From positions 1 through 38,879 of the forward strand of contig CAVSIB010000018.1 of NCBI GenBank assembly GCA_963727835.1: a stretch of DNA of 38,879 nt, written 5' to 3'. The notes under the pieces are model-generated. The model was given only the letters and a program-made list of their open reading frames with translations. It searched no databases and was not told where the DNA came from. This document shows positions 8,123 to 17,567 of this stretch, piece after piece (the stretch's first letter is position 1; every line of letters begins with the position of its first letter). Source of the DNA: G026625185 sp963727835 (GTDB lineage Bacteria > Desulfobacterota > WTBG01 > JAGOGO01). The position numbers were made by a program, and so were the translations under genes.

Positions 8123-9847
8123 CTAACAGGGTAAACTAATAGTAAATGTGGTGCCCTTGGCAAGAGAACTTTCTACGGCTATGGTTCCCTTATGGGAAAG
8201 CACAATGTGTTTGACAATGGAAAGCCCTAAGCCGGTTCCTCCAAGTTTTTTCGAGCGTGATTTATCAACCACATAGAACCGTTCAAAAATTCTCGAAAGG
8301 TGTTCCTGGGGAATGCCAATACCGGTATCTTCAACGATAATTTCTACGGTTTCATCTTTTCGCTTTAATGCCAAGACGACCTTGCCTTTTTCGGTGTATT
8401 TGATGGCATTATCAAGAAGGTTAATGAGCATCTGTTCCAGCTTAAAAGAATCGCCCTTAAGAACAGGAAGACCATTTTCCACACTCAACTGGAAGTCAAG
8501 GCCTTTCTCAGTTAAGCGCGATTTAAATATGCGGATAACATTGTCTACCAGGTGTGTTAGGTTAACATCGTCGCTTTCCAGTTTGCTGCCCTTTTCCTCA
8601 AGTTCTGAAAGCAACAACAAATCCTGAACAATGTTTATGAGCCGGTCGGTATTTCTCTTTATCACCTCGGCATAGGTTTTTGCGTTTCCGTCAACCTCTT
8701 CTTCTAACGTCTCGGCAAAGCCCTTTATTGCCGTAAGCGGGGTACGAAGTTCGTGGGATACATTCACCACAAAATCTCTTTTGATCTTTTCCATATTTTT
8801 TGTTTCCGTGATATCGGAGAAAACAATGACGATTTGTTCCCGGAGCGTGAGAAACGTGGCACTGCACAAATAGAATTTTCCAGTCAACTCAAGCTCTTCA
8901 CTCAGATTTCTCTTGTTTTCGCGCACCTTCTTAACCAATTCTCCGAATTTCACATCTCGGATTACTTCCCAATACAATTTCCCATCTACCAATTTATTCT
9001 GAGTGATATTTTTAAAACTCTCGTTGCTCAGGATTATTCTTCCTTTATTATCCAATACGGCAAAGCCCTCCTGGATGGAAGCAAAAATACTGTTTAAGTT
9101 GTCTTTTTGGAATGACAACTCTTCAAAAAGAGTTTTGGTCTGGTCAGTCATCAGATTAAAGCTGTCCGCCAGTTGTTTCACTTCGTCATTTCTTTTTAAA
9201 AAGACTTTAGTCTCAAAATCACCGGAAGCGACTTTTTGAAAAGCGATATTCAGTTTTTTGATGGGGCGGGTTAAACTTTTTAAAAAAATGAAGGCCCCAA
9301 TAAGGCAGATCACAAGGATGATCAATGCACTTTTAAAAATCTCCTTTTGTAACATCGCCAGCAGATTATGTAAATCTTGTAGCAGAACACTTAACCGTAC
9401 TATGGCAATAGTCTTTCCGTTCTCGCGGACTGGTAGAGCAACATAGAGCATATCTTCTTTTATGGTCGTGCTGTATCGAGAAAAAGAACCAACGCCATTG
9501 GTTAACGCCTGGATTATCTCGGGTCGGTTTCTATGGTTTTCCATGAGCTTCGGATCCCTTTGAGAATCAGCGAGCACGACCCCTTGGGTATCAATAACCG
9601 TTATTCGGGTTTTGATCTTGCTTCCCAAATCCTTTACCAGCACATCTAACGCTTGGAAGCGTTTTTCTTCCAGGTAAGGGGTGACTTCTGGTTCTAATGC
9701 ATTGCCCAGAAGTTTCAGCTCATCAGTAATCGAACTAATATAAAAATTTTTGAACACCCGAAAGGAGAAAAACAAGATTAAAGCCGAAAGCAATAAAACA
9801 ATGAGAACATAGCTGCCAAATATTTTTGAAAAAATTGAATGCTTCAT
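8123..9847 (-). CDS. phoR: Membrane sensor histidine kinase, PhoR type
   Basis: 574 residues. TM1 is about residues 11-31 and TM2 about 173-190, enclosing a periplasmic sensor of roughly 140 residues. HAMP follows (about 190-243), then PAS (about 250-345), HisKA with the phospho-acceptor His365 in NVSHELRTPLTAIKGFAET, and a HATPase_c domain with N-box LINLLDNAIKYT, DTGIGIP and GGTGLGLSIV. The ATG overlaps the phoB stop (ATGA), so the pair is coupled. It probably controls the phosphate genes downstream. The periplasmic domain is larger than in E. coli PhoR, as in Bacillus-like PhoR proteins. Confidence 0.9.
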   Translation of the reverse strand: MKHSIFSKIFGSYVLIVLLLSALILFFSFRVFKNFYISSITDELKLLGNALEPEVTPYLEEKRFQALDVLVKDLGSKIKTRITVIDTQGVVLADSQRDPKLMENHRNRPEIIQALTNGVGSFSRYSTTIKEDMLYVALPVRENGKTIAIVRLSVLLQDLHNLLAMLQKEIFKSALIILVICLIGAFIFLKSLTRPIKKLNIAFQKVASGDFETKVFLKRNDEVKQLADSFNLMTDQTKTLFEELSFQKDNLNSIFASIQEGFAVLDNKGRIILSNESFKNITQNKLVDGKLYWEVIRDVKFGELVKKVRENKRNLSEELELTGKFYLCSATFLTLREQIVIVFSDITETKNMEKIKRDFVVNVSHELRTPLTAIKGFAETLEEEVDGNAKTYAEVIKRNTDRLINIVQDLLLLSELEEKGSKLESDDVNLTHLVDNVIRIFKSRLTEKGLDFQLSVENGLPVLKGDSFKLEQMLINLLDNAIKYTEKGKVVLALKRKDETVEIIVEDTGIGIPQEHLSRIFERFYVVDKSRSKKLGGTGLGLSIVKHIVLSHKGTIAVESSLAKGTTFTISLPC

Positions 9848-10524
9848 TCCTCAACCTTATATCCGATTCCCCGTACGTTCTTAATCATTTTTTTTGCTTT
9901 TCCTAATTTTTCGCGCAAATTTTTAACGTGCACATCTACCGTGCGATCCAAAACTAATTTCTCATCACCCCACAGATAATCCAATATTTTATCGCGAGTA
10001 AAGACCCAACCCTTTTTGGAAGCCAGAAGCTCTAAGATTCTAAACTCGGTGGAGGTTAATTCTATTTTTTGTCCTTCTACCGTAGCCTCAAATTTATCGG
10101 GATTGATAGAAAGAATTTGACCTATCTCAATAACCTTGGCGTGTTCGTTTTCCGTTTTTCTCCTCAACACTGCTTTTACGCGCGCCACCAGTTCCCTGGG
10201 CGAAAAGGGTTTGGTGACATAATCATCTGCTCCCAATTCTAACCCCAAAATTTTATCCGTCTCTTCTCCCTTGGCAGTCACCATGATGATCGGGATTGCC
10301 GAAAAATCATCTTTCTTTTTGAGGAACTTGCAGATTTCCAAGCCATCAGCATCCGGCAGCATTAAATCAAGGATCACCAGATCAGGTATTTTTTTATGGA
10401 GAAATTTTAAAAAACTATCGCCGGTCTCAAAACCTTCCACCCTGAAACCTGTTTTTTTAAGATGAAGGGAGATCAGGTCAACAATATCTGGCTCATCTTC
10501 AATGATGGCAATTAATTCATTCAT
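9844..10524 (-). CDS. phoB: Response regulator, PhoB/OmpR family
   Basis: 226 residues. The receiver domain has acidic residues in IIEDEP, the phospho-acceptor Asp53 (LVILDLMLPDADG), Thr83 (MVTAKG) and Lys105 (DYVTKPFSPREL). A winged-helix Trans_reg_C domain follows, with LTSTEFRILELLASKKGWVF and VDVHVKNLREKLG. It is partnered with the overlapping PhoR-type kinase and sits in a phosphate uptake cluster, so PhoB is the best call, although OmpR-family regulators are similar. It probably binds the 11-bp-period array at 5482-5520 (inference). Confidence 0.9.
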   Translation of the reverse strand: MNELIAIIEDEPDIVDLISLHLKKTGFRVEGFETGDSFLKFLHKKIPDLVILDLMLPDADGLEICKFLKKKDDFSAIPIIMVTAKGEETDKILGLELGADDYVTKPFSPRELVARVKAVLRRKTENEHAKVIEIGQILSINPDKFEATVEGQKIELTSTEFRILELLASKKGWVFTRDKILDYLWGDEKLVLDRTVDVHVKNLREKLGKAKKMIKNVRGIGYKVEE

Positions 10525-10560
10525 CTCTCTTAAGACCCCTTGAATTAAATTTCAATCAGT

Positions 10561-10588
10561 ATTTTACAAGAAAAAATCTTATTTTCAA
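10561..10588 (-). promoter_or_regulatory. Candidate sigma70-type promoter of phoBR
   Basis: On the minus strand TTGAAA (10583-10588) and TAAAAT (10561-10566) are separated by 16 nt, about 37 bp before the phoB ATG. The leader is short. No Pho-box array is evident over it. Confidence 0.4.
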
Positions 10589-10752
10589 ACAAAAGGTTAG
10601 ACCTTCCCACGAAAGTGAAGATTCAAATAAACAACCCAAGGGCTCGGCATAAAAAATGCTTTAGGAAAGCCTGAAAAATTATTCCTTCATATTGGGTTAT
10701 ATCTGAGCCAGCAGGAAAGTTGAGAAAAAGAAATCAATAGGTCGAATTTCAC

Positions 10753-10780
10753 GGTGGAGGAGAAAAGCCCATCCTCCCCC
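10753..10780 (-). terminator. Hairpin after mutL
   Basis: GGTGGAGGA (10753-10761) pairs with TCCTCCCCC (10772-10780) with one mismatch, immediately beyond the mutL stop. No U-run follows on the minus strand, so it is a weak or factor-assisted terminator at best. The remaining bases 10589-10752 show no gene. Confidence 0.35.
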
Positions 10781-10781
10781 T

Positions 10782-12582
10782 TCATTTTCTCCCAAACTGT
10801 TTTTCTAAATCATTATGGGTAAGGATGATGCAGGTTGGCCGGCCATGAGGACAGGTGAAGGGCTGTTTAGTTTGAAAAAGACTCTTGACCAGATGCTCCA
10901 TCTTTTCGGGAAGAAGATGAAAAGACCCTTTTACCGATTTAGTCTTACAGGCAATGCTTGCTGCCAGGGACTTCGTCTTATCATCAAAAGCCTTCCCGGA
11001 AAACTGTCTTTCCATAGCATCATGAACGAAATCTAAAAGAAGCTGTTTGGGTTCAACGCCCTCTAAAAAAGAAGGAGCAGCATCCACACTGAACGTATTT
11101 CGGCCAAGATTGTTGATTCCGAATCCCATCTTCTCCAGCAAAGGAAGGTACTCGTCCATCACTTCCTGCTCACGATAATCAAGCGCAAAAGCAATGGGGA
11201 TAAGCTGGCGTTGCGAGGGGGAAGGGGAGTTAAGCAAAATGTCCAGAATTTTTTCATACATAATCCGCTCATGAGCAGCGTGCTGGTCAATGACGAACAA
11301 TTTCCCCTCACATTCAGCAACAATATAGGTCGCGTGAAATTGGCCCAGAATTTTTGGGCTTTTAACCCCGAAAGTGTTTTCCTCTTTTGCTGCCTGTTCA
11401 GACACTAAAAACGGAAAAGCCGGAAGCTTGCTTGCAACCTCAACCGAAAAGGGGTCCGCAGGCACTTCGCGAATGAGACTAAGCGCAGGAGAAGCAGCAA
11501 ATTCTGGATAATGAACACTACGTTCTCCCCCCAAAGGAGATCCATTTTCAGCATGTCTGCGAGCTCCCATTACTTGAACTTTGGGAAATTTATTTTTTGT
11601 GTGGAGTGCTTGCTGGACAGCCTCAATTAAAAGCGTTTGAACCTCCCGCTCATTTTCTATCCGCACTTCCTTTTTATTGGGATGCACATTCACATCCACG
11701 CGGGATAACGCTATGCTAAAAAAGAGAAACGCTAAGGGATAGCGTCCTCTGGGAACCATCTCCTCATATCCGTGAAGGAGAGAAAAACTTAACGCAGGAC
11801 TTTTGATGGGACGACCATTAATGAAAAAATACTGCCCGGTTCGGTTAACTCGATTTACTTCCGGAGCAGTAATAAAGCCCGCAATCTTTATCTCGGGAGT
11901 GTTGGCCTGAAGAGGAATCAGGGCCTCCACCACATCTTCATCATGGATTTGCGCGATCCTTTCCCGGAGGCTTACACAAGCGGGGAACTCCGCTGCCAGC
12001 TTATTATCTTTAAAAAGCCTGAAGTCAACCGCAGGGTTCCCCAGAGCAAAAACAGTGAGCGTATCAAGGATGGCAACAAACTCTGACCGTTCGGAGCGAA
12101 GAAATTTTTTCCGGGCGGGAATATTAAAAAAAAGGTCCCGCCGCCTCGACCGTAGTGCCCAACCCTACCCCCGCTTCTCGAACTGATTCAATCTCGCCTC
12201 CGGTTACATTAATCTCCGTGCCTGATTTCACCTCCGCAAGTCTTGTTAAAAGCGTAAGGCGGGAAACCGCAGCAATGCTCGGTAAGGCCTCTCCCCGAAA
12301 GCCAAAGCTTCTGATGCGAAAGATATCCTCCAAATTTTCAATTTTACTGGTCGCATGTCTTTGCAAAGAAGAAATCGCATCCTCAGGGCCCATCCCTTCG
12401 CCGTTGTCGGTTACCCGGATAAGTTGTTTGCCTCCGTGTTTAACCGTAACAAAAATATTTTTTGCATTGGCATCCAAACTATTTTCAACCAGCTCCTTAA
12501 CCACGGAAGCTGGCTTCTCGATTACCTCGCCTGCAGCAATTTTATTAATAAGCCTTTCGGGAAGGACTTTTATTTTTCCCAT
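10782..12582 (-). CDS. mutL: DNA mismatch repair protein MutL (endonuclease type), split by a T8 tract
   Basis: The N-terminal frame has the GHKL ATPase motifs ELVENSLDANAK, TDNGEGM and FRGEALPSI. The C-terminal part has DQHAAHERIMYE, matching the endonuclease motif DQHAx2Ex4E, plus ACK and TCPHGRPT. This is a nicking MutL as in bacteria without MutH. The N-terminal frame stops at VEAAGPFF because of eight T residues (minus strand of 12126-12133). Seven would continue NIPARKKFLRSE and give a 599-residue protein of normal length. The start (ATG at 12580-12582) overlaps the mutS end by 13 bp. As written, MutL would be cut to the ATPase half without the endonuclease; a sequencing error is the main alternative. 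Confidence 0.93.
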
Positions 12583-15281
12583 GGTCGTTTCCCCTTATTA
12601 TACTGCTGAAGCGAAATCGGCTGAGGGTGAGAAACAGACACTCTGGCTTTTTCTTTGAGTTGATTCAAGCGATTGAGCGCTTCCAACGGCGTCAGATTTT
12701 GAATGTCAAGGTCTTTAATCTCTTGGAGCAACGGATGTTCGGGTCTCAAAGAACCAAAAAGAGGCAAATCATCGAGATCTTTGGGTTGCTTCTCTTCCAT
12801 CTTTTCAGGTGAAGGGACCACCGAGAACTTCACCTTTCTCCGTTTTACTTCACCTCCAGCATCGTCATTCCCATTCTCTAACCCTGTGAGAATTTTCTGG
12901 GCAGATAAAATTACCTCTTCCGGAAGTCCCGCCAACTTGCCAACGTGGATACCATAACTCCGGTCGGCTCCTCCGGCAGCAATCTTACGAATGAACACAA
13001 TCTCGTCCTTATACTCTTTTACCACGACATTATAATTTTTAACACCCGGGATCGCGTCCTCAAGAGCAGTCAGCTCGTGGTAATGGGTGGCAAAGAGAGT
13101 CTTCGGCCGAGGGCCCGTTAATCTGCCAAGGTACTCGCACACTGCCCAGGCAATGCTTACCCCGTCATAGGTGGACGTTCCCCGACCAATTTCATCAAGA
13201 ATAACCAAGCTTCGCTCCGAGGCGTTATTGAGGATGTGGGCGGTTTCAATCATCTCCACCATAAAGGTGCTTTCGCCTCGCGCCAGGTTATCCGAGGCAC
13301 CGATGCGCGTAAAAATTTTATCCACCACACCAATACGAGCGGAAGTAGCGGGAACAAAGCTTCCGATTTGGGCCATGAGCACAATCAGAGCCACCTGCCT
13401 GAGATAGGTGGATTTTCCCGCCATATTTGGGCCGGTAATGATAAGGAGTTGATGATCGTCTTGGTTTAGATAGGTATCATTTTCGACAAATGCGCCTTCT
13501 TCCAGCACCCTTTCCACTACCGGATGTCGGCCATTGGTGATGCAGATCTCTGTCCCACTGTCAATAAGCGGCCGGACATAATTGTGGTGCGAGGCAAGCA
13601 CCGCAAAAGCAGAGAGCACATCCAGCGTAGCCACTGCTTCCGCAACTTCCTGAATTTCAGTGCTGTTATTCAGTATCTGATTTTTTATTGCGTCAAAAAT
13701 TTCCAATTCTATTTGAAAAGCCCGTTCTTCGGCGCCGAGAATTTTTTCTTCGTATTCCTTTAATTCGGGAATGATAAACCGCTCCGCATTTACCAATGTC
13801 TGGCGCCGGATATAATAATCCGGAACCTGATTGAGATTGGCCTTGGTTATTTCAATATAATAGCCAACGACTTTGTTATAGCGGACTTTCAGAGACTTAA
13901 TCCCCGTCCGGGCAACCTCTCGTTGCTGAAGCTCAGCAAGAAAGTTCTTCCCATGGCGGGAGATCTGGTAAAGCTCATCAAGTTCTTGATTATATCCCGC
14001 CCTGATCATCCCTCCTTCTTTGGTACTCAAGGGCGGGCAATCAACAATCGCTCGATTGATCAGATCAACCAGCGTGTTCAGCTCATGGAGATTTTTCTTC
14101 TGCTCATTAATCAGGGGACGGGTAAAATTCGATAACAGACTCTTTAATCCTGGCACCTTCTCGAGGGATTCCCTCAAAGCGACCAGGTCTCGGGCTGACC
14201 CTACTTCACAGCTTAAGCGTCCTAAAATCCGCTCCAGATCACGAACCGCTTTCATTGCTTCCCGTAAATCTGAAAGCGCGGGCCGAGAGCGCAACATCTC
14301 TTCTCCTGCCTCCAGTCGGGCATTGATCAGTGAAGGAACAACCAGGGGTTTGCTTATCCAGCCTCTCAGTAAACGGGCACCCAGGGGCGTTACCGTTTTA
14401 TTTAAAACCTTAAAGAGAGTAACCTCCCCTTTCTGTCCTGAAAGTGGTTCAACTATTTCCAAATTTTTCTGGGTCTTTCGATCCAGGATCATAAATTCAC
14501 TGGAAGAATAAGGGCGGGGCCGTCTGAGATGTTTGAGGGAACTGTGGAGGTTGTCTTTAAGGAAATAGATAATTGCTCCGGCGGCAGAAATTCCCGCAGA
14601 ATATCCTTCCAATCCCAAACCTTCTAACGAGACAAGGTTAAACTGCTCTTTCAGAAGCCGCGAAGCATGATCAAATTCAAACACCCATTCTTCATAGGAG
14701 GTAAGCATTACCTTTTGTTCTTTGTTTAAGAAACGGTAGAGCGCTGAATTTTGATCCATGCCTTCGGGTACAATACATTCGCGGGGATGTAGCCGGGTAA
14801 ACTCTCCCATTAAATCCTCGTGGTTACTGATTTCGGTAACCCGAAAATAACCCGTCCCCAAATTAAGATAAGCAAGGCCGATTAAACCATGCTGCGGGTA
14901 AACCGCAGCAATGAAATTTTCTCCTTGTACGTCAGCGGCTTCATCCTCAATGTTAGTACCGGGTGTAATAACCCGAATCACTTCCCGCTTCACAATATCC
15001 TTGCAGAGCTTGGGGTCCTCGACCTGCTCGCAGATGGCCACTCTCAGCCCTTCACGGTTAAGCCGGTTAATGTACCCCTGCGCAGCATGATAAGGTATTC
15101 CGCACATGGGGATCCGGTTTCCTTTTCCACCTTCCCGTGACGTGAGCGTAATATCCAAAATAACCGACGCCCTTTTGGCATCTTCGAAAAACATCTCATA
15201 GAAATCCCCGAGACGGAAAAAGAGGATAGCATCCGGATATTGTTCTTTTACCGACAGGTACTGTTTTAGCATGGGGGTCAT
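12570..15281 (-). CDS. mutS: DNA mismatch repair protein MutS
   Basis: 903 residues, complete. The mismatch-reading motif GDFYEMF (Phe27-x-Glu29) lies in domain I. Connector, lever and clamp domains follow, then the ABC ATPase with GPNMAGKSTYLRQ, the DEIGRGTSTYDG Walker B/signature region and the ATHYHEL motif. The C-terminal segment (PLFGSLRPEHPLLQEI onward) matches the tail that carries the tetramer/MutL contact. It is the first gene of a mutS-mutL operon and is overlapped by mutL. A good promoter lies at 15343-15371. No disruption over 2.7 kb, unlike mutL. Confidence 0.97.
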   Translation of the reverse strand: MTPMLKQYLSVKEQYPDAILFFRLGDFYEMFFEDAKRASVILDITLTSREGGKGNRIPMCGIPYHAAQGYINRLNREGLRVAICEQVEDPKLCKDIVKREVIRVITPGTNIEDEAADVQGENFIAAVYPQHGLIGLAYLNLGTGYFRVTEISNHEDLMGEFTRLHPRECIVPEGMDQNSALYRFLNKEQKVMLTSYEEWVFEFDHASRLLKEQFNLVSLEGLGLEGYSAGISAAGAIIYFLKDNLHSSLKHLRRPRPYSSSEFMILDRKTQKNLEIVEPLSGQKGEVTLFKVLNKTVTPLGARLLRGWISKPLVVPSLINARLEAGEEMLRSRPALSDLREAMKAVRDLERILGRLSCEVGSARDLVALRESLEKVPGLKSLLSNFTRPLINEQKKNLHELNTLVDLINRAIVDCPPLSTKEGGMIRAGYNQELDELYQISRHGKNFLAELQQREVARTGIKSLKVRYNKVVGYYIEITKANLNQVPDYYIRRQTLVNAERFIIPELKEYEEKILGAEERAFQIELEIFDAIKNQILNNSTEIQEVAEAVATLDVLSAFAVLASHHNYVRPLIDSGTEICITNGRHPVVERVLEEGAFVENDTYLNQDDHQLLIITGPNMAGKSTYLRQVALIVLMAQIGSFVPATSARIGVVDKIFTRIGASDNLARGESTFMVEMIETAHILNNASERSLVILDEIGRGTSTYDGVSIAWAVCEYLGRLTGPRPKTLFATHYHELTALEDAIPGVKNYNVVVKEYKDEIVFIRKIAAGGADRSYGIHVGKLAGLPEEVILSAQKILTGLENGNDDAGGEVKRRKVKFSVVPSPEKMEEKQPKDLDDLPLFGSLRPEHPLLQEIKDLDIQNLTPLEALNRLNQLKEKARVSVSHPQPISLQQYNKGKRPWEK

Positions 15282-15342
15282 ATTTAGGCCTTTGATAAAC
15301 CTAGATTTTTCGCGAATGATTGCTGTATTTGGTGTTTATTTT

Positions 15343-15371
15343 TTTATATACCACAATATATGGTGTGTCAA
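15343..15371 (-). promoter_or_regulatory. mutSL promoter with dyad in the spacer
   Basis: On the minus strand TTGACA (15366-15371) and TATAAA (15343-15348) are separated by exactly 17 nt. The spacer holds the imperfect dyad ACCA-N7-TGGT (15350-15364), a possible repressor site. The start codon is about 60 bp downstream. Confidence 0.6.
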
Positions 15372-15405
15372 GGATAAAAATTGTTTTTTTAAAAATTGAT
15401 AACCT

Positions 15406-15434
15406 TTGACAATCTATAATAATTTAAGTAAATT
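15406..15434 (+). promoter_or_regulatory. Candidate promoter of the map-def-recO operon
   Basis: TTGACA (15406-15411), a 17-nt spacer and TAAATT (15429-15434) precede the map start by 25 bp. It is divergent from the mutS promoter, so the 178-bp gap serves both operons. Confidence 0.5.
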
Positions 15435-15459
15435 GATTTAAAAAAGGAGACACGTGTGA

Positions 15460-16207
15460 ATGATCATCTGTAAGTCGCCAAAAGAAATTGAAATTTTGAA
15501 AAAAAGCAACCAGATCGTGGCACTTATTTTGAAGGAGCTTAAAAAAAACTGCCACCCAGGGGTCACTACTCTCGAATTGGATCAGTTAGCTGACCGATTG
15601 ATAAGGAAAAACAATTGTATCCCTGCGTTCAAAGGCTACCGAAATTACCCAGCCTCTCTTTGCATTTCGGTAAACGAGGAGATTGTCCATGGAATCCCGG
15701 GGGAAAAAAAATTAAAAAACGGGGATATTGTGAGTCTGGACATTGGTGTAAAATTGGAGGGGTTGTATGGAGACGCGGCGATTACCGTGCCGGTGGGAGA
15801 AATAGACTCTGAATCTCAAAAGTTATTACAGGTAACTGAGGAAGCGCTTTACAAGGGAATTGAAAAGGCTCATGCGGGCAAACCGGCTCTCTGATATTTC
15901 CCACGCCATCCAGACCTGGGTAGAAAAACACCATTTTTCCGTCGTGCGGGACTTTGTTGGCCATGGCATCGGGAAAAATCTTCACGAGGAGCCTCAGATC
16001 CCCAATTTTGGAAAACCTGGTTTTGGTCCCCGGTTACGAGAAGGGATGGTGTTAGCTTTAGAGCCGATGGTCAATGTCGGAACGTATGAAATAAAAATTT
16101 TAAGTGACGGGTGGACCGCAGTTACTGCGGATGGAGGCCGCTCAGCTCATTTTGAACACTCTATCGCCATCACCAATAATGGCCCGGTTATCTTAAGTGA
16201 ACTTTAA
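15460..16207 (+). CDS. map: Methionine aminopeptidase, type I, with one frame break
   Basis: Removes the N-terminal Met from new proteins. The first frame (ATG 15460, GGAG 10 nt upstream) contains SVNEEIVHGIPG and the metal ligands in VSLDIGVKLEGLYGDAA. It stops at KAHAGKPAL. The second half lies in the next frame: LSDISHAIQ, GHGIGKNLHEEPQIPN (metal His), and LALEPMVN with the metal Glu. Removing one A from the AAA at 15880-15882 gives AHAGNRLSDISH and a 248-residue protein of standard length. As map is normally essential and only this copy is visible, an assembly error is the simplest explanation. It leads a tight operon with def and recO. Confidence 0.93.
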
Positions 16208-16220
16208 AAAGGAAATACCC

Positions 16221-16712
16221 ATGACCCTCCAGATCAGAACGTACCCTGATGAGGTCCTTCGGAACGAATCAAAAGCCGTAAAAGACATCAATGGAAAGCT
16301 TATCAAACTGGCGGAACAAATGGCTGAAACCATGTACCTCTCTCGAGGGGTAGGTCTTGCCGCTCCTCAGGTGGGAGAACCGTGCTGCCTCATTGTCATG
16401 GATGTCGGAGAAGGCCTCATAGAACTCTTTAACCCGACCATCATTGGTGCTGAAGGATTGGCGCCTTTTAAAGAAGGCTGCCTGAGTTTGCCGGAAATAA
16501 CACTTGAGATTAAACGACCCGACACAGTGGTTGTAAAAGGGATTAACCGGAATGGCAAAGAGATAACGATCGAAGCTCACGATCTTATGTCCAGGGTACT
16601 GCAGCATGAAATTGATCATTTACATGGTACCCTCATCATTGACCGCATCTCCAAAGCCCACCGCCAGCTCATACGCGGTAAATTAAAAAAGCTTCAACAG
16701 GAAAATACTTAA
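16221..16712 (+). CDS. def: Peptide deformylase
   Basis: Removes the N-formyl group before Map acts. 163 residues from the ATG at 16221, chosen because AAAAAGGA sits 7-8 nt upstream; a GTG at 16197 would overlap map without need. All three motifs are present: GVGLAAPQVG, EGCLSLP (metal Cys) and QHEIDHLHG (two metal His and the catalytic Glu). It lies 13 bp after map and 12 bp before recO, one operon for N-terminal processing and DNA repair. Confidence 0.97.
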   Translation: MTLQIRTYPDEVLRNESKAVKDINGKLIKLAEQMAETMYLSRGVGLAAPQVGEPCCLIVMDVGEGLIELFNPTIIGAEGLAPFKEGCLSLPEITLEIKRPDTVVVKGINRNGKEITIEAHDLMSRVLQHEIDHLHGTLIIDRISKAHRQLIRGKLKKLQQENT

Positions 16713-16724
16713 ATTGATCCCCCC

Positions 16725-17486
16725 ATGCCTGAATACCAAACCACAGCCGTAATACTTACCATCCGTGATTACGGTGATATTGACCGCATTGTAACGTTCT
16801 ATACCAGTGACTTTGGAAAAGTTTCCGGCATTGCCAAGGGAGCTAAAAAGAGCCTGAAACGATTCGGGGCCGCCTTAGACCTTTTTTCCCATGTGGATCT
16901 TTCCTTTTTTACCAAAGAAACACTTTCCTTAGTAAGGATTAATCATTGCCACTTAAAACAACCGTTCCCGTCCCTCCATAAAGACATTACGAGCATGGGC
17001 TATGGAAGCTATATGGCAGAACTCATAAATGAACTGACCGCGGAACGGGTTTCCCACCGGGAACTGTTCCAGACATTGCTCAAGCTTTTCACCCTGATTG
17101 ATTCTTCCCCTCTTAAGGAAGATTATCTCCGAATTTTTGAAATGCGCTTCCTGGTAGCATCCGGTTTTCGTCCTACCCTCACCCATTGCCTTGACTGCAA
17201 ACTAAAGCTGGAAAAAGGGCTGCGTTTCTGGTTTAATATTCCCCGCGGAGGAGTAATGTGCTCCTCTTGCGCTTTAAACAAAAATAATTTATACCCTGTT
17301 TCCTTGGGGACATTAAAATTATTAGAGCAAGCGGGAAGTTTAACCCTTGATAAAATTGAGCGGCTGATTTTTTCTTCCCAGGCGTTGGAAGAAAGCCGGG
17401 AGGTTATGCCTCACTTTGTCCAGTACCATTTGGGAAAAGAACTAAAAAGTTTAAAGTTTTTGGAGAAGATGCGATCGGGATTTTGA
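16725..17486 (+). CDS. recO: DNA repair protein RecO
   Basis: 253 residues. An N-terminal OB fold (YQTTAVILTIRDYGDIDRIV, with GIAKGAKKS) is followed by the helical RecO C-domain. Two Cys pairs, HCLDC and MCSSC, form the usual zinc site. It loads RecA in the RecFOR pathway. The start ATG lies 12 bp after def, with no strong ribosome site, consistent with coupling. Length and layout are normal. Confidence 0.93.
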   Translation: MPEYQTTAVILTIRDYGDIDRIVTFYTSDFGKVSGIAKGAKKSLKRFGAALDLFSHVDLSFFTKETLSLVRINHCHLKQPFPSLHKDITSMGYGSYMAELINELTAERVSHRELFQTLLKLFTLIDSSPLKEDYLRIFEMRFLVASGFRPTLTHCLDCKLKLEKGLRFWFNIPRGGVMCSSCALNKNNLYPVSLGTLKLLEQAGSLTLDKIERLIFSSQALEESREVMPHFVQYHLGKELKSLKFLEKMRSGF

Positions 17487-17567
17487 TGCAAGGAGTCAGA
17501 AGCCAAAAAAAATTTATCACCTGATTTCTGGAGTCTGAAAGTCAAAAAAGTTCGGAAGGAGCAAGCA

